64,000 nt of DNA from assembly GCA_017307375.1 (NCBI GenBank), contig JAFKFH010000017.1, forward strand, positions 154,185-218,184, read 5' to 3'. The position numbers and the translations under genes are program-made. The notes beneath the pieces are model-generated. The model was not told the DNA's origin, did not search any database, and saw nothing but the letters and a program-made list of their open reading frames with translations. Position 1 is the stretch's first letter. Every line of letters starts with the position of its first letter. Source of the stretch: Alphaproteobacteria bacterium. GTDB lineage: Bacteria > Pseudomonadota > Alphaproteobacteria > Ferrovibrionales > Ferrovibrionaceae. This document shows, in pieces, positions 9,247 through 18,485 of this stretch.

Positions 9247-10095
9247 TCAAATCTTGAAAAACCGGGTGAGCAAGGCGGCCAACACCGCCGGCTGCTCCTC
9301 GGGGATGTAGTGTCCGCAATCGGCGATCTGCGCCTCCTCGACCCGCGCGGCGACCTGTTGCATCGTGCGCTCGGCCCCGCCGGCGTAGCCCTGCTCGGCC
9401 GAGACGGCCAGCACCGGCATGTCCAGCTTGCGCCGGCCGAATTCCTTGTTGTCGGCGGCATCGGCAAACAAGGTGCGGTAGTAGGCAAACATCGCGCGGG
9501 CCGCCCCGGGCTGGCGCATCGCAGCCGCATAGACCTCGATATCGGCGTCGGTAATGCGGTCGGGCCCCATGATGCCGACCTTGTCGCGGCGGATCATATG
9601 ACCGATGAACAGCGCCTCGCGGTCGCGCACCAGCGCCTCGGCGATCTCGCCCGCCATGTTGAAGCCGAAATGCCAGCTGCCGCCGGTGCCGACATCCATT
9701 GCGCGCTCCTGCCCGAAACCCGGCAGTCCGCTTTCGATGAAGGCCATCGCCGTGACCCGGTCGGGATTGAGCGCCGCCAATGGATAGGCCACCTGCCCGC
9801 CCATATCGTGGCCGGCAACGGCGAACCGCTCATGGCCCAGCGCATCCATCAGGGCGACGAGATCGCCGGCCACCGTCTTCTTGTCGTAGCCGCCCTCCGG
9901 CTTCGACGACGCGCCAAAGCCTCGCAGATCCGGGGCATAAACACGGAACTGCCGCGCCATCAGCGGCATCACCTTGCGCCAGGCATAGGCCGTCTGCGGC
10001 CACCCGTGCAGCAGCAGCACGGGAAAGCCCGCCCCCGCGGCAGCATAGGCGATGCGCAGGCCGTCAACCTTGCGCGCGTGATGCTCGACGATCAT
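9247..10095 (-). CDS. Alpha/beta hydrolase, epoxide hydrolase/dehalogenase-like
   Basis: 282 residues from the ATG at 10095, overlapping the preceding stop by ATGA. The oxyanion segment LLHGWPQTAYAWRKV and the nucleophile elbow VAGHDMGG place it with Asp-nucleophile alpha/beta hydrolases (epoxide hydrolases, haloacid dehalogenases); the catalytic His lies in DCGHYIPEEQP near the C-terminus. An Asp nucleophile means an ester intermediate on the enzyme and hydrolysis of C-O or C-halogen bonds is possible. Cytoplasmic, no signal peptide. Confidence 0.85.
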   Translation of the reverse strand: MIVEHHARKVDGLRIAYAAAGAGFPVLLLHGWPQTAYAWRKVMPLMARQFRVYAPDLRGFGASSKPEGGYDKKTVAGDLVALMDALGHERFAVAGHDMGGQVAYPLAALNPDRVTAMAFIESGLPGFGQERAMDVGTGGSWHFGFNMAGEIAEALVRDREALFIGHMIRRDKVGIMGPDRITDADIEVYAAAMRQPGAARAMFAYYRTLFADAADNKEFGRRKLDMPVLAVSAEQGYAGGAERTMQQVAARVEEAQIADCGHYIPEEQPAVLAALLTRFFKI

Positions 10096-10955
10096 GTCAT
10101 TTCTTCCCAGAAACCAGCGGGTATCGGCGTCGCCAGCAGCGACAGATTGCGATCGAATTCGGCCGCCGACCGGCAGCCCACCACGACCGACGACACCGCC
10201 GGGTGCCGTCGGGGAAACTGCAGCGCCGCGGCTGCCAGCGGCACGCCGTGTCTGGTGCAGACGGCCTCGATTCCGCGCACGCGTGCGAGAATCTCGGGCG
10301 ATGCAGCCACGAAGTTGTGCAGCGCCCCTTCGACGGCGCCGGTCGCCAGGATGCCCGAATTGAACGGCGACGCGGCGATTACGGCTGTGCCGCAGCCCTG
10401 GCAATGGTCGAGCAGCGGGAGGCAGTCGCGATGCAGCAGCGTGTACTGGCCAGCCGGCATCACCACATCGAAATCGCCGAGATTCAGGAGATCGAGGCAA
10501 CTCGCCCAATCCATCGCCGCGACGCCGATCGCGGTCACCGTGCCGGCGCGGCGGTATGCGGCCAGCACCTCGTAGGCGCCGCGCATCGCCTCGTCCACCA
10601 GGTATCGATAGCGCGCGCCGTGAAGGGTCCGGCTAAGGTCGTGGATCATGACGAGGTCGAGATGATCGAGCCCGAGCCGATCGAGGCTCGCCTCGACCGA
10701 GCGTCGGGTATGCCCGGCCGAGTAATCGAAATCCTGCTGGCGACCGGTCTTGGTCGAGACGACGAACCGGTCGCGAGGATGACCGCGCAAGGCATCGCCA
10801 AGCCGCCGCTCGCTGTCGCCGCCGAGGTACAGCGCCGCGGTGTCGAAATAGGCCACGCCGGCATCCAGCGCCCGATCGACCATGCCACGGAACGCGGCCT
10901 CGCCATCGGCGTTCGCCAGGCTGCCGCAACCGAGGCCCAGGGGCGGAAGCCGCAT
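10092..10955 (-). CDS. Aldo/keto reductase, aldose dehydrogenase-like
   Basis: 287 residues with the aldo/keto reductase barrel. The catalytic set is visible: FDTAALY (Asp and Tyr), VSTKTG (Lys) and VMIHDL (His). The pattern GLGCGSLAN and SVVVGCRSAAEF fits the branch with D-threo-aldose (L-fucose) 1-dehydrogenases, which oxidise sugars to lactones. That would link it to the SMP-30-type lactonase at 22058, though the two are in separate transcripts. Three bases separate it from the SDR upstream in the same operon. Confidence 0.8.
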   Translation of the reverse strand: MRLPPLGLGCGSLANADGEAAFRGMVDRALDAGVAYFDTAALYLGGDSERRLGDALRGHPRDRFVVSTKTGRQQDFDYSAGHTRRSVEASLDRLGLDHLDLVMIHDLSRTLHGARYRYLVDEAMRGAYEVLAAYRRAGTVTAIGVAAMDWASCLDLLNLGDFDVVMPAGQYTLLHRDCLPLLDHCQGCGTAVIAASPFNSGILATGAVEGALHNFVAASPEILARVRGIEAVCTRHGVPLAAAALQFPRRHPAVSSVVVGCRSAAEFDRNLSLLATPIPAGFWEEMT

Positions 10956-10958
10956 GGC

Positions 10959-11708
10959 CTAGACCGGTTGCGGCGCAAGCTGGGCACCGCCGCAAACATG
11001 CAGCACGTCACCGGTGATGAAGGAGGCGCGGTCGGAAGCGAGAAAGGCGATCGCCCCGGCGACATCCGCGGGCGTGCCAAGCCGATCAAGCGGCGTGAAC
11101 TTGCGGAAGGCATCGGCCAGGCCCTTGTTGGCATCGACGATGCCCTTGTTGAACGGCGAGTTGAGGAAACTCGGCGCCACCGCATTGACCCGGATGCCAT
11201 CCTTGCCGAGTTGCACCGCGAGCGCCCGGGTCAGGCCGATCAGCCCAGATTTGCTCGAGGTATAGCCGACGCCGGTGCCGCTCAGATAGACGCGGGAAGC
11301 AACGTTGACGATGCTTCCACCGCCGCTGCCGCGCATCAGCGCGACAGCCTCTCGCACCAGCACCATCGGTGCGGTCAGGTTGATGGCGAGGATCGCCGCC
11401 CATTCGTCGAGATCGACTTCCGCGATCTTCGACGCGCCGGTCCGACCGGCATTGTTCACGAGGCAATCGAGACGCCCGAACCGCGCGGCCACCCGGCCGA
11501 TCATCGGGCCGAGGGTCGAGATATCGGCGAGGTCGAGCGCCTCGACGACGGCCTCCACGCCATGGTCGCGACGAATCTCCGCGGCCAGCGCTTCGGCCGG
11601 CCCGGCGGCACGATCGGCGAGGACGACGGAGAACCCGTCGCTCGCCAGCATGCGGGCGGTGGCGGCCCCGACGGCGCCGGCGCCGCCCGTGATCAAGGCG
11701 AGCTTCAT
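10959..11708 (-). CDS. SDR family oxidoreductase, classical
   Basis: 249 residues from the ATG at 11708, with CAGGAGCAGC upstream and an ATGA overlap with the preceding hydrolase. TGGAGAVG (about residues 7-14) binds NAD(P), NNAG is at about 85-88, Ser in NVASRVYL and the catalytic YTSSK near 155 are all intact, as is the C-terminal ITGDVLHVCGG segment. A working classical dehydrogenase acting on a hydroxyl or keto group of the pathway intermediate; substrate not evident. Confidence 0.88.
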   Translation of the reverse strand: MKLALITGGAGAVGAATARMLASDGFSVVLADRAAGPAEALAAEIRRDHGVEAVVEALDLADISTLGPMIGRVAARFGRLDCLVNNAGRTGASKIAEVDLDEWAAILAINLTAPMVLVREAVALMRGSGGGSIVNVASRVYLSGTGVGYTSSKSGLIGLTRALAVQLGKDGIRVNAVAPSFLNSPFNKGIVDANKGLADAFRKFTPLDRLGTPADVAGAIAFLASDRASFITGDVLHVCGGAQLAPQPV

Positions 11709-12607
11709 GGAGTGCTGCTCCTGGAAAAACAACGATCGAGGAAGGGCAGCAGCGCCGCCAGGACCTGATCCGGCGCCCGCTCGGGCTGCAGATGGCCGTG
11801 GTCGATGCCGGTACCGGAGACGTCCATGGCCCAGCGCCGCCACACCGCCAGCGGCTCGGCTTGCGGCCGGTCGGCGGACCAGAGATGGAGCACCGGGCAG
11901 GCAAGGCGCCGCCCGGCCGCGCGGTCGGCCCGTTCATGATCGAGATCGATACCGGCTGCCGCCCGATAGTCGTCGAACATCGCGCGCCGCACCGACGGCC
12001 TGGCAATCGCCGCGTGATAATCGGCCAGGGCACCGGGATCGAGATGGTCGAGGCTGCCCGCCATGCCGGTCAGCACAAAATCGAGATAGGCCGCCGGCGC
12101 CGCGCCGATCAGCTGCTCCAGCAGGTCGGGCGGCTGGGCGAAGAAGAACCAATGTGGCGCGCGCAGCGCGAAACCGGCGTCGATCCCCTCCCAGACATCC
12201 AGCGTCGGCGCCACGGCAAGCGAGGCATAGGCAACGACGCGGTCGCTGAAATCCAGGGCGAGGCGATAGCCGGCGCGTGCGCCGCGATCATGGCCGACGA
12301 CCGCATAGTGCCGATAATCCAGGACGTCCATCAGCGCTGCGAGACTTGCAGCGATCGCCTGACGCGACACAGCGCCGGGTCCCGCGTCGCTTTGTCCGTA
12401 ACCCGGCAGGTCGGGCACCACGACCCGATAGCCCGCTGCCACCATGGCCGGCGCGATGCGATGCCAGGCGGCAAGCGTCTCGGGCCAGCCGTGCAGCAGC
12501 AGGACGGCCGGCCCCTCGCCGGCCGCGACCAGGCGGAAGGCCGTGCCGTCGGCGACTTCGATGCGCCGTGGGGCAAAGCCCGGGAAAAGATCCGTCAGCG
12601 CTGCCAT
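11705..12607 (-). CDS. Alpha/beta hydrolase, Asp-nucleophile type
   Basis: 300 residues from the ATG at 12607. HGWPETLAAWHRIAP carries the oxyanion segment, VVGHDRGARAGYRLA the Asp nucleophile, and the C-terminal DHGHLQPERAP the catalytic His. HDRGAR is typical of fluoroacetate dehalogenase and related epoxide hydrolases. A 13-base overlap with the permease gene upstream shows it is part of the same transcript. Confidence 0.85.
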   Translation of the reverse strand: MAALTDLFPGFAPRRIEVADGTAFRLVAAGEGPAVLLLHGWPETLAAWHRIAPAMVAAGYRVVVPDLPGYGQSDAGPGAVSRQAIAASLAALMDVLDYRHYAVVGHDRGARAGYRLALDFSDRVVAYASLAVAPTLDVWEGIDAGFALRAPHWFFFAQPPDLLEQLIGAAPAAYLDFVLTGMAGSLDHLDPGALADYHAAIARPSVRRAMFDDYRAAAGIDLDHERADRAAGRRLACPVLHLWSADRPQAEPLAVWRRWAMDVSGTGIDHGHLQPERAPDQVLAALLPFLDRCFSRSSTP

Positions 12608-13614
12608 GGGATCAGCCTCTTCTGCAGCCATTGCAGGCCATAGGTCAGCACCACCCCAAGCAGCATGACGACGATAAGCCCGGCATACATCTTCTCGGGG
12701 TTGAGAACTTCCCAATAGTAGAAGGTGATGAAGCCGACGCCCTGCTTGGCGCGCAGGAATTCGACCGAGATGATCACGATCATCGCAGTCCCGAGCGCGA
12801 TGCGCAGGCCGGAAAAGATCACCGGCAGAGCACCGGGCAGGATGACATGGCGCATCATCTGCCAGCCCGTCGCGCCGTAGTTGCGGCCCGCCATCAGGTA
12901 GATCCGGTCGATGCCGCGTACCGCCGCCATGGTATTGATCGTCATCAGGATGAAAACGGCCAGCGCCACGACAAGGATCTTCGGCCCTTCGCCGAACGGG
13001 TCGGCGAAGATCAGCATGACGATCGGGAATATGGCGATCTTCGGGAGAACGTAGACGGCCGACAGCGTGGTATCGAGCATCAGCCTGACGGTCTGGTTGA
13101 TGCCCATGACAACGCCGAGCAGGATGCCGGGAACGGCTCCCAGCACGAAACCGGCCAGCACGCGGCCGACCGTGGCCAGCACATGGCTTTCCGCCAGCAA
13201 GGTCCAGACACCGGCCAGGCCACCCTCGGCGAAATATTGCGGGATCAGCCAGGGGCGGCCGATCAGGCTTGCCTTGGAGAACCGGTCGTAATTGACCGTG
13301 AGATCCCACAGGCCCGCCAGGATCCGGCTGGGTTGCGGAAACCAGGTGGTGTTGATCAGGCCGGTGTCGCCGGCTACCTGCCACAACAGCAGCACGGCGG
13401 CCGGAAAGCCCAGGGCGAGCGCACGCTCATAGACGCTGCGACCGCGCATCGGCACCAGGCGCCCCGCCCGCTCGCAGATCAACACGAGCAGGACGAAGCT
13501 GGCGGGAATGACCAGCCAGGACAGCGTACGCCACAGACCGATCGCCGCCAGACCCAGGTTCAGCCCGATGCTCAGCACCAGCAGTAGAAGGATGGCACGG
13601 CGATCGGCGGTCAT
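12595..13614 (-). CDS. ABC importer permease, NitT/TauT family
   Basis: 339 residues from the ATG at 13614, which overlaps the ATPase stop by ATGA. Two hydrophobic segments at the N-terminus (about 8-26 and 30-47) precede the normal permease core, making it about 70 residues longer than SsuC/TauC. The coupling loop is the AGRNYGATGWQMMRHVILPG segment. The second importer of the window with genes 13611 and 14405. Confidence 0.88.
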   Translation of the reverse strand: MTADRRAILLLLVLSIGLNLGLAAIGLWRTLSWLVIPASFVLLVLICERAGRLVPMRGRSVYERALALGFPAAVLLLWQVAGDTGLINTTWFPQPSRILAGLWDLTVNYDRFSKASLIGRPWLIPQYFAEGGLAGVWTLLAESHVLATVGRVLAGFVLGAVPGILLGVVMGINQTVRLMLDTTLSAVYVLPKIAIFPIVMLIFADPFGEGPKILVVALAVFILMTINTMAAVRGIDRIYLMAGRNYGATGWQMMRHVILPGALPVIFSGLRIALGTAMIVIISVEFLRAKQGVGFITFYYWEVLNPEKMYAGLIVVMLLGVVLTYGLQWLQKRLIPWQR

Positions 13615-14405
13615 TGCTGCTGCTCCATCGCGCGGGCGACCTCGCCGCTCAGGCGGCTCCAGATCATCTCGCGGTACTCGGAAAAGCGCGGCGTATTCAT
13701 CGTCGCGGCGCTGCGCGGGCGCGGCAGGTCGATATCGAAGGTGGCGAGCAGCCGACCGGGCTGCGCGCTCATCAGGATGACGCGATCGCTCAGCAGCACG
13801 GCTTCGTCGAGGCTGTGGGTGATGTAGACCACCGTCTTCCGCGTCTCTTCCCAGATCCGCATCAGTTCGTCCTGGAGTACCAGACGGGTCTGAGCATCGA
13901 GCGCGCCCAACGGTTCGTCCATCAGGAGAACTTCGGGGTCGTTGGCCAGCGCCCTGACGATGCCGACGCGCTGCTTCATGCCGCCCGAGATCTGATGGGG
14001 GTAGTAGGCGGCGAACTTCGCCAGTCCGACCCGGTCGAGCCAGCCGCGCGCCACCGCGAGCCGCTCGGGCCGCGATACCCCGCGCATCAGCAGCCCGAAG
14101 GCGACGTTCTCGATCACCGTCTTCCAGGGAAAGATGGCGTATTCCTGAAACACGACGCTGTTCAGCGGCCGTCCCGCCTTGCCGCGCGCGATCTCGATCG
14201 TGCCGGACGAGATGGTGTCGAGGCCGGCGACCATGCGCAGGAAGGTCGACTTGCCGCAACCCGAGGGGCCGATCACGCTGACGAACTCGCCGTCGGCGAC
14301 ATCGAGGCTGAAATCGTCCAACGCGACCATCGGCCCGTCCACACCGGGATAGACCTTGCACACATGGCGCGCCGCGATTTTCGGGGTGCCGATCATGCCG
14401 TGCAT
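13611..14405 (-). CDS. ABC importer ATPase, NitT/TauT family
   Basis: 264 residues. Walker A GPSGCGKST (about 47-55), Q-loop VFQEYAIFPW, signature ISGGMKQRVGIVRAL, Walker B VLLMDEPLGALD and switch His in YITHSLDEA are all intact. Its first codon overlaps the stop of the binding-protein gene by one base, so translation is coupled. Confidence 0.9.
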   Translation of the reverse strand: MHGMIGTPKIAARHVCKVYPGVDGPMVALDDFSLDVADGEFVSVIGPSGCGKSTFLRMVAGLDTISSGTIEIARGKAGRPLNSVVFQEYAIFPWKTVIENVAFGLLMRGVSRPERLAVARGWLDRVGLAKFAAYYPHQISGGMKQRVGIVRALANDPEVLLMDEPLGALDAQTRLVLQDELMRIWEETRKTVVYITHSLDEAVLLSDRVILMSAQPGRLLATFDIDLPRPRSAATMNTPRFSEYREMIWSRLSGEVARAMEQQQ

Positions 14406-15424
14406 CAGCGGCGACCGAGCGTTTCGATGGCCTGGCTGACGAAGGTCGTGTCGATCGCGCGCGCGAGATCGAGCGGCTTGTCATATTCGGTCCGGCCATT
14501 CTCGCGATGGACGCGCTCGACATCGGCCAGGTCTCCGACCGGGATCCGGATATCGGGATCGTAGATCACCGGGCTGCCGTTGCGGATCGCCTCCTCGGTC
14601 GAGGCGGTGAAGGCGAGATAGCCGGCCATGTTCTTCGGGTCGAGATAGTCGGCCCCCTGCATCAGCCGCGCGGCCTCGGCCAGGGCCAGCACGAAGCGAC
14701 GCGCCGCCTCGGGCCGTTCGCGGATGAACTTGCCCGAACCGACGAAGGCCACCGTCATCAGGCCAGGCGTGAAATCCTGGCCGAGCAGCTTGCCCGTGCC
14801 GGATTTGAGGATCTGGTCGGAGAAAGGTGAACTGGTCAGCACTGCGTCGACCGAGCCTGCCTCGATCGAGGCAGGCATGTCGGCATTGCCGACATTCATC
14901 AGGGTGACGTCGCGGATGGTCAGGTTCGCGCGTTCCAGCGCCTTGGCGACGAAATATTCGCCGCCCGAACCGGGGCCACCGGCCACCGCGACCCGCTTGC
15001 CCCGGAGATCGGCGATCTTGGTCACCCGGCCGGCCGCGGCCAAGTCCGCGCGCGCGATCAGCACGGTCGGGCCGTGTTCGACGGGATCGAGCGCACCGGG
15101 CGCGATGATGCGGATATCGAGCCCGCGCGCCCAGGCGGTCCACAGCGAAGCGACGATGGCGATGCCGCCGACATCGACGCTGCCTTTGTCGAGGAAGGCA
15201 ATCGCCTCGGTGCCCGACCGGACGCGCTCGAAATCGACGTTGAGGCCATATTTGCGGAATATTCCCCGCTCCTGCGCGACGAAGGCGGTGGCAAACTTCA
15301 TGATCGGCACATAGGCGACCTTGACGGTCTGCGGCGGCGCCAGCGGCGCCAGGTCGGCCGCGGCGGCCGGTATCGCCAGCAGCAGGCCGAGGCCCGCCAC
15401 CAGCCATCGCACCAGGTTCTTCAT
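14405..15424 (-). CDS. ABC importer substrate-binding protein, NitT/TauT family
   Basis: 339 residues from the ATG at 15424, with GGGAAGGAAA before it. A signal peptide of about 23 residues ends in AAAAD. VKVAYVPIMKFATAFVAQE and GLNVDFERV, then GSVDVGGIAI, are typical of periplasmic binding proteins for nitrate, taurine or pyrimidine precursors. Second gene set of this importer type inside the same 14-gene operon; the ligand is not predictable from the sequence alone. Confidence 0.87.
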   Translation of the reverse strand: MKNLVRWLVAGLGLLLAIPAAAADLAPLAPPQTVKVAYVPIMKFATAFVAQERGIFRKYGLNVDFERVRSGTEAIAFLDKGSVDVGGIAIVASLWTAWARGLDIRIIAPGALDPVEHGPTVLIARADLAAAGRVTKIADLRGKRVAVAGGPGSGGEYFVAKALERANLTIRDVTLMNVGNADMPASIEAGSVDAVLTSSPFSDQILKSGTGKLLGQDFTPGLMTVAFVGSGKFIRERPEAARRFVLALAEAARLMQGADYLDPKNMAGYLAFTASTEEAIRNGSPVIYDPDIRIPVGDLADVERVHRENGRTEYDKPLDLARAIDTTFVSQAIETLGRR

Positions 15425-15456
15425 CGTGTCGTTTCCTTCCCCGTCATTTTTATGGT

Positions 15457-16872
15457 TCAGCCCTCGGCGCTGAGAAACGCGCCCTGGCGCCGCAACGCAG
15501 CCTGCAACTGGTCGATCGGCACGTCGGCCACGTCGATCCCGCCGTTCGCGGCGATGGCCGCGGCGACACCCGCCCCATGGCCGGTCAGCCAGCATTGCGG
15601 GATCTCGCGCATGAACGAATGGCTGGTTGCATCGCACGACAGATGCCGCCCGGGCGCGAGCAGTCCGCGTACGCCCTGTGGCACGATCGCGCCGTAAGGC
15701 ACGGAGACATTGGCGAATTTCGGCGACAGCGAAGGCGAGACCCCGATCTCGTCGGCCGCCACCCGGCCATCCCACATCGCGCGCGTCAGCCGACCGCGCG
15801 CGGCCAGCCGGCGGCCGTGGCGAACGCCGAGCTGCGGTGCCGAGAGCATGATGAAGGCATCGCCGAAACCCGGCGCGTTCGCCCGGTAGAAGGCGAGATG
15901 TTCCAGCATCAATTGATGGCTGCGGATCTCGACCTCCGAGAGGTCCTCCACCTTGAGGGCCGAGTAGCCGGCCAGCCGCGGGCCCATGAAGACCGCGACG
16001 TCGCGCCGCCAGGATACCACCGGCTTCTCGAAGAAGCGCAGACGTTCGCGCCCCTGCGCCATGAAGGACGAGAACTGGTCGGGCATCTCGGCGCGAAAGC
16101 GCAGGAAGGCATCCATATCGACACCGCCGAACAGCCAGGCCGTGTTCATGCAGCCGTGGATATCGCGGGCGTCGACCTCAGTCTCGAACTCGGCGCCGGC
16201 CTGGGCGTAGAGATCGCCGTCGCCGGTCGCGTCGACGGTCACCTTGGCCAGCACGGCGCGGCGCCCCTCCTTGCTCTCGAAGATGCAGCCGGCCACCCGG
16301 CCCTCCTCGATCACCGGTCGCGCACCCCAGGCGTGAAAGATGGGATGCACCCCGGCCTCGAGCACCATGGCGAGCGATTCCGCCTTCAACCATTCCGGAT
16401 CGAGAGTGGGCGAATGGGTCACGGTGTCGTGATAGGCGGCGGTACGCAACGCCCAGTAAGCAACCTTGTCGGGATCGTGCGACCCCCAGTCGGCGCGCAC
16501 GGGACCGGCGATCATCGCCGGCGTCAGCCGTTCCAGAACTTCTTCCGCAAAGCCCCGGATGACATGCCGGCCGTGCCAGTCGGTCATCCGGTCGATCCAG
16601 ATGACAAGACCGCCGGTCGAGAGGCCGCCGAGATGGTTGTAGCGCTCGACCAGCACCACGTCGGCCCCAAGCCGCGCGGCCCCGACCGCCGCCGCGGTGC
16701 CCGCTGGGCCGCCACCGACCACCAGCACGTCGCACTCGGTATGCACAGGTACCGTACGGCCCGGTTCCTCCAGCGTACGACTGGAAAGCGTGCGCCGCGC
16801 GCGCCGCTCGGCCTCGAAGGTTTCCGAACGGAAGAACAGCCGTCCGCCCTCGTCGCTCATCGATCCCATCAT
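15457..16872 (-). CDS. FAD-dependent oxidoreductase
   Basis: 471 residues. The dinucleotide motif VVGGGPAGTAAAVGAARLGA (about 51-70) is followed by VLVERYNHLGG and TVDATGDGD, the pattern of the FAD-dependent oxidoreductase family PF12831. The C-terminal GLLAPGRHLSCDATSHSF segment closes the FAD site. Members oxidise or reduce diverse organic acids; there is no membrane segment or signal. It lies between two importer sets of the operon, with gaps of 32 and 9 bases. Confidence 0.83.
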   Translation of the reverse strand: MMGSMSDEGGRLFFRSETFEAERRARRTLSSRTLEEPGRTVPVHTECDVLVVGGGPAGTAAAVGAARLGADVVLVERYNHLGGLSTGGLVIWIDRMTDWHGRHVIRGFAEEVLERLTPAMIAGPVRADWGSHDPDKVAYWALRTAAYHDTVTHSPTLDPEWLKAESLAMVLEAGVHPIFHAWGARPVIEEGRVAGCIFESKEGRRAVLAKVTVDATGDGDLYAQAGAEFETEVDARDIHGCMNTAWLFGGVDMDAFLRFRAEMPDQFSSFMAQGRERLRFFEKPVVSWRRDVAVFMGPRLAGYSALKVEDLSEVEIRSHQLMLEHLAFYRANAPGFGDAFIMLSAPQLGVRHGRRLAARGRLTRAMWDGRVAADEIGVSPSLSPKFANVSVPYGAIVPQGVRGLLAPGRHLSCDATSHSFMREIPQCWLTGHGAGVAAAIAANGGIDVADVPIDQLQAALRRQGAFLSAEG

Positions 16873-16881
16873 GGTCCCTTG

Positions 16882-17694
16882 CTACCGGAAGCAGGCCGCG
16901 GCGAAAGCGGCTAGCTCGCTGTTGAAACGCGCCGGATCTTCCAGGAAAGGCGCATGGCCGATGCCGTCGAAAACGCTGAGCCGCGCGCCCGGAATCGTCC
17001 GCGCCGTATGCACGGCAGACGCCATCAGGCACAGCCCGTCGCAGGCGCCCTGGATGACCAGCGCCGGCAGGCTCAACCCGGCCATCAGCCCGTCGCGTTC
17101 CAGCGGCCGGCCGATCAGGTCGCGCAGGGTCCGGGGCGGCGTCAGCATGTTGCAGGCCGCGAACTCGCGCCGATCCGCCGCTGAAGGGGGCCTGGCGAAG
17201 CAGGCTTCGACGAAGGCAAGCCGGCCCGCGATCGAGACGGCGAGATCATCGCTGACCGCCTGCTGCAGGAAGTCCCCACCGGCCGTGTGGCCAGGCGCAT
17301 TCTTCGTATTGGCATCGACGAAGACCAGACCGGCCAGGCGGCCCTCGCCATGACGGTCGAGGAAGTCGAGCATCACCCGGCCACCGTAGGACCAGCCGAC
17401 CAGAATCGCCCGGCGCAGGCCCGCCGCGTCCATCACGGCCAGCAGATCGTCGGCCCAGCGATCGCTGATGTGGTAGGCCGCACGGCCTTCGGGCTTGGAC
17501 GAGAAGCCGTGGCCGCGCAGGTCGTAGGCGACGAGGCGCCACCGGCCGAGGCCGGCATCGGCCATCTGGTGCTTCCAGCACAGACGCGCCTGAAGGATGC
17601 CGTGGATGAAGACGATGCCGTCGGCGCCGTCCGCACCGGCGACTGCCGCGGCAAGGGACAGCCCGTCCGGCGTCGAAACCAGCATCAGCGCCAC
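16882..17694 (-). CDS. Alpha/beta hydrolase, Ser-nucleophile type
   Basis: 270 residues. IVFIHGILQARLCWKHQ is the oxyanion region and the nucleophile elbow is GWSYGGR, so this one uses Ser (esterase, lipase or C-C hydrolase chemistry), unlike the two Asp-type hydrolases further down the operon. The catalytic His is in DGIGHAPFLEDP. It overlaps the permease gene before it by ten bases. Confidence 0.85.
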   Translation of the reverse strand: MALMLVSTPDGLSLAAAVAGADGADGIVFIHGILQARLCWKHQMADAGLGRWRLVAYDLRGHGFSSKPEGRAAYHISDRWADDLLAVMDAAGLRRAILVGWSYGGRVMLDFLDRHGEGRLAGLVFVDANTKNAPGHTAGGDFLQQAVSDDLAVSIAGRLAFVEACFARPPSAADRREFAACNMLTPPRTLRDLIGRPLERDGLMAGLSLPALVIQGACDGLCLMASAVHTARTIPGARLSVFDGIGHAPFLEDPARFNSELAAFAAACFR

Positions 17695-18485
17695 CGTAGC
17701 AACCGGCGCTCGACAAGGCCGAGCAGCCCGACGAAAGCGAGACCGAGCACGGCCAGCACGACCACACCGCCGATCAGCTGATCCGTCTGGAACAGGTCGC
17801 CGGCCCGCAGGATATAGGCACCCAGTCCGCGCTGCGCCCCGATCATCTCGGCAGCGACCAGCAGCAGGATCGACACCGAGAGCGTGATGCGGAAACCGGC
17901 AAGCATCGAGGGCAAGGCGCCCGGCAGGATGATCTTGGTGATGATCGACCAGCGCGTCAGATTGAAGCTCTGGCCCAGGCGGATCAGATTCTTCTGCACC
18001 GCTTCAACACCCGCCGCGGTGCTGATCACGGTCGGGAAAAAGACGCCGATGGCGATGGTCGCGATCTTGGAGGCTTCGTCGATGCCGAACCAGATGACGA
18101 ACAGCGGCACCAGTGCAATCTTCGGCACGGGGAAAAGAATGCCGACGAAAGCCTGCATCGGCGACCGTGCGAGCGTGAACAGCCCCATCGCGAAACCGGC
18201 CGAGACGCCGATCAGGGTGCCGAGCGTCCAGCCCAGCGCGATACGCCACAGCGAGGCCGACAGGTGCCGCCACAGCTCGCCGCTGACCGTCATCCGGTAG
18301 ATCGCCTGGGCGACCTGCAACGGTGCCGGCAGGAATACCGGCGATATCCAGCCCAGCGACGAACCGATCTGCCACAGCAGGACGAGGCCAGCGATCGAGG
18401 CCGCGCCCATCACCGGCAGGTCGCGCGGCGCGAAGCCCCGGGCGCGAAATGGAACGACACGTTCAGTGATCGCCGGCATGACCAA
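17685..18485 (-). CDS. ABC importer permease, NitT/TauT family
   Basis: 266 residues of mostly membrane-spanning sequence in the size range of SsuC/TauC. The EAA-type coupling loop runs through LGQSFNLTRWSIITKIILPG at about residues 165-185. Third importer of the window together with genes 18463 and 19306; it overlaps the ATPase gene by 23 bases. Confidence 0.88.
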   Translation of the reverse strand: MVMPAITERVVPFRARGFAPRDLPVMGAASIAGLVLLWQIGSSLGWISPVFLPAPLQVAQAIYRMTVSGELWRHLSASLWRIALGWTLGTLIGVSAGFAMGLFTLARSPMQAFVGILFPVPKIALVPLFVIWFGIDEASKIATIAIGVFFPTVISTAAGVEAVQKNLIRLGQSFNLTRWSIITKIILPGALPSMLAGFRITLSVSILLLVAAEMIGAQRGLGAYILRAGDLFQTDQLIGGVVVLAVLGLAFVGLLGLVERRLLRWR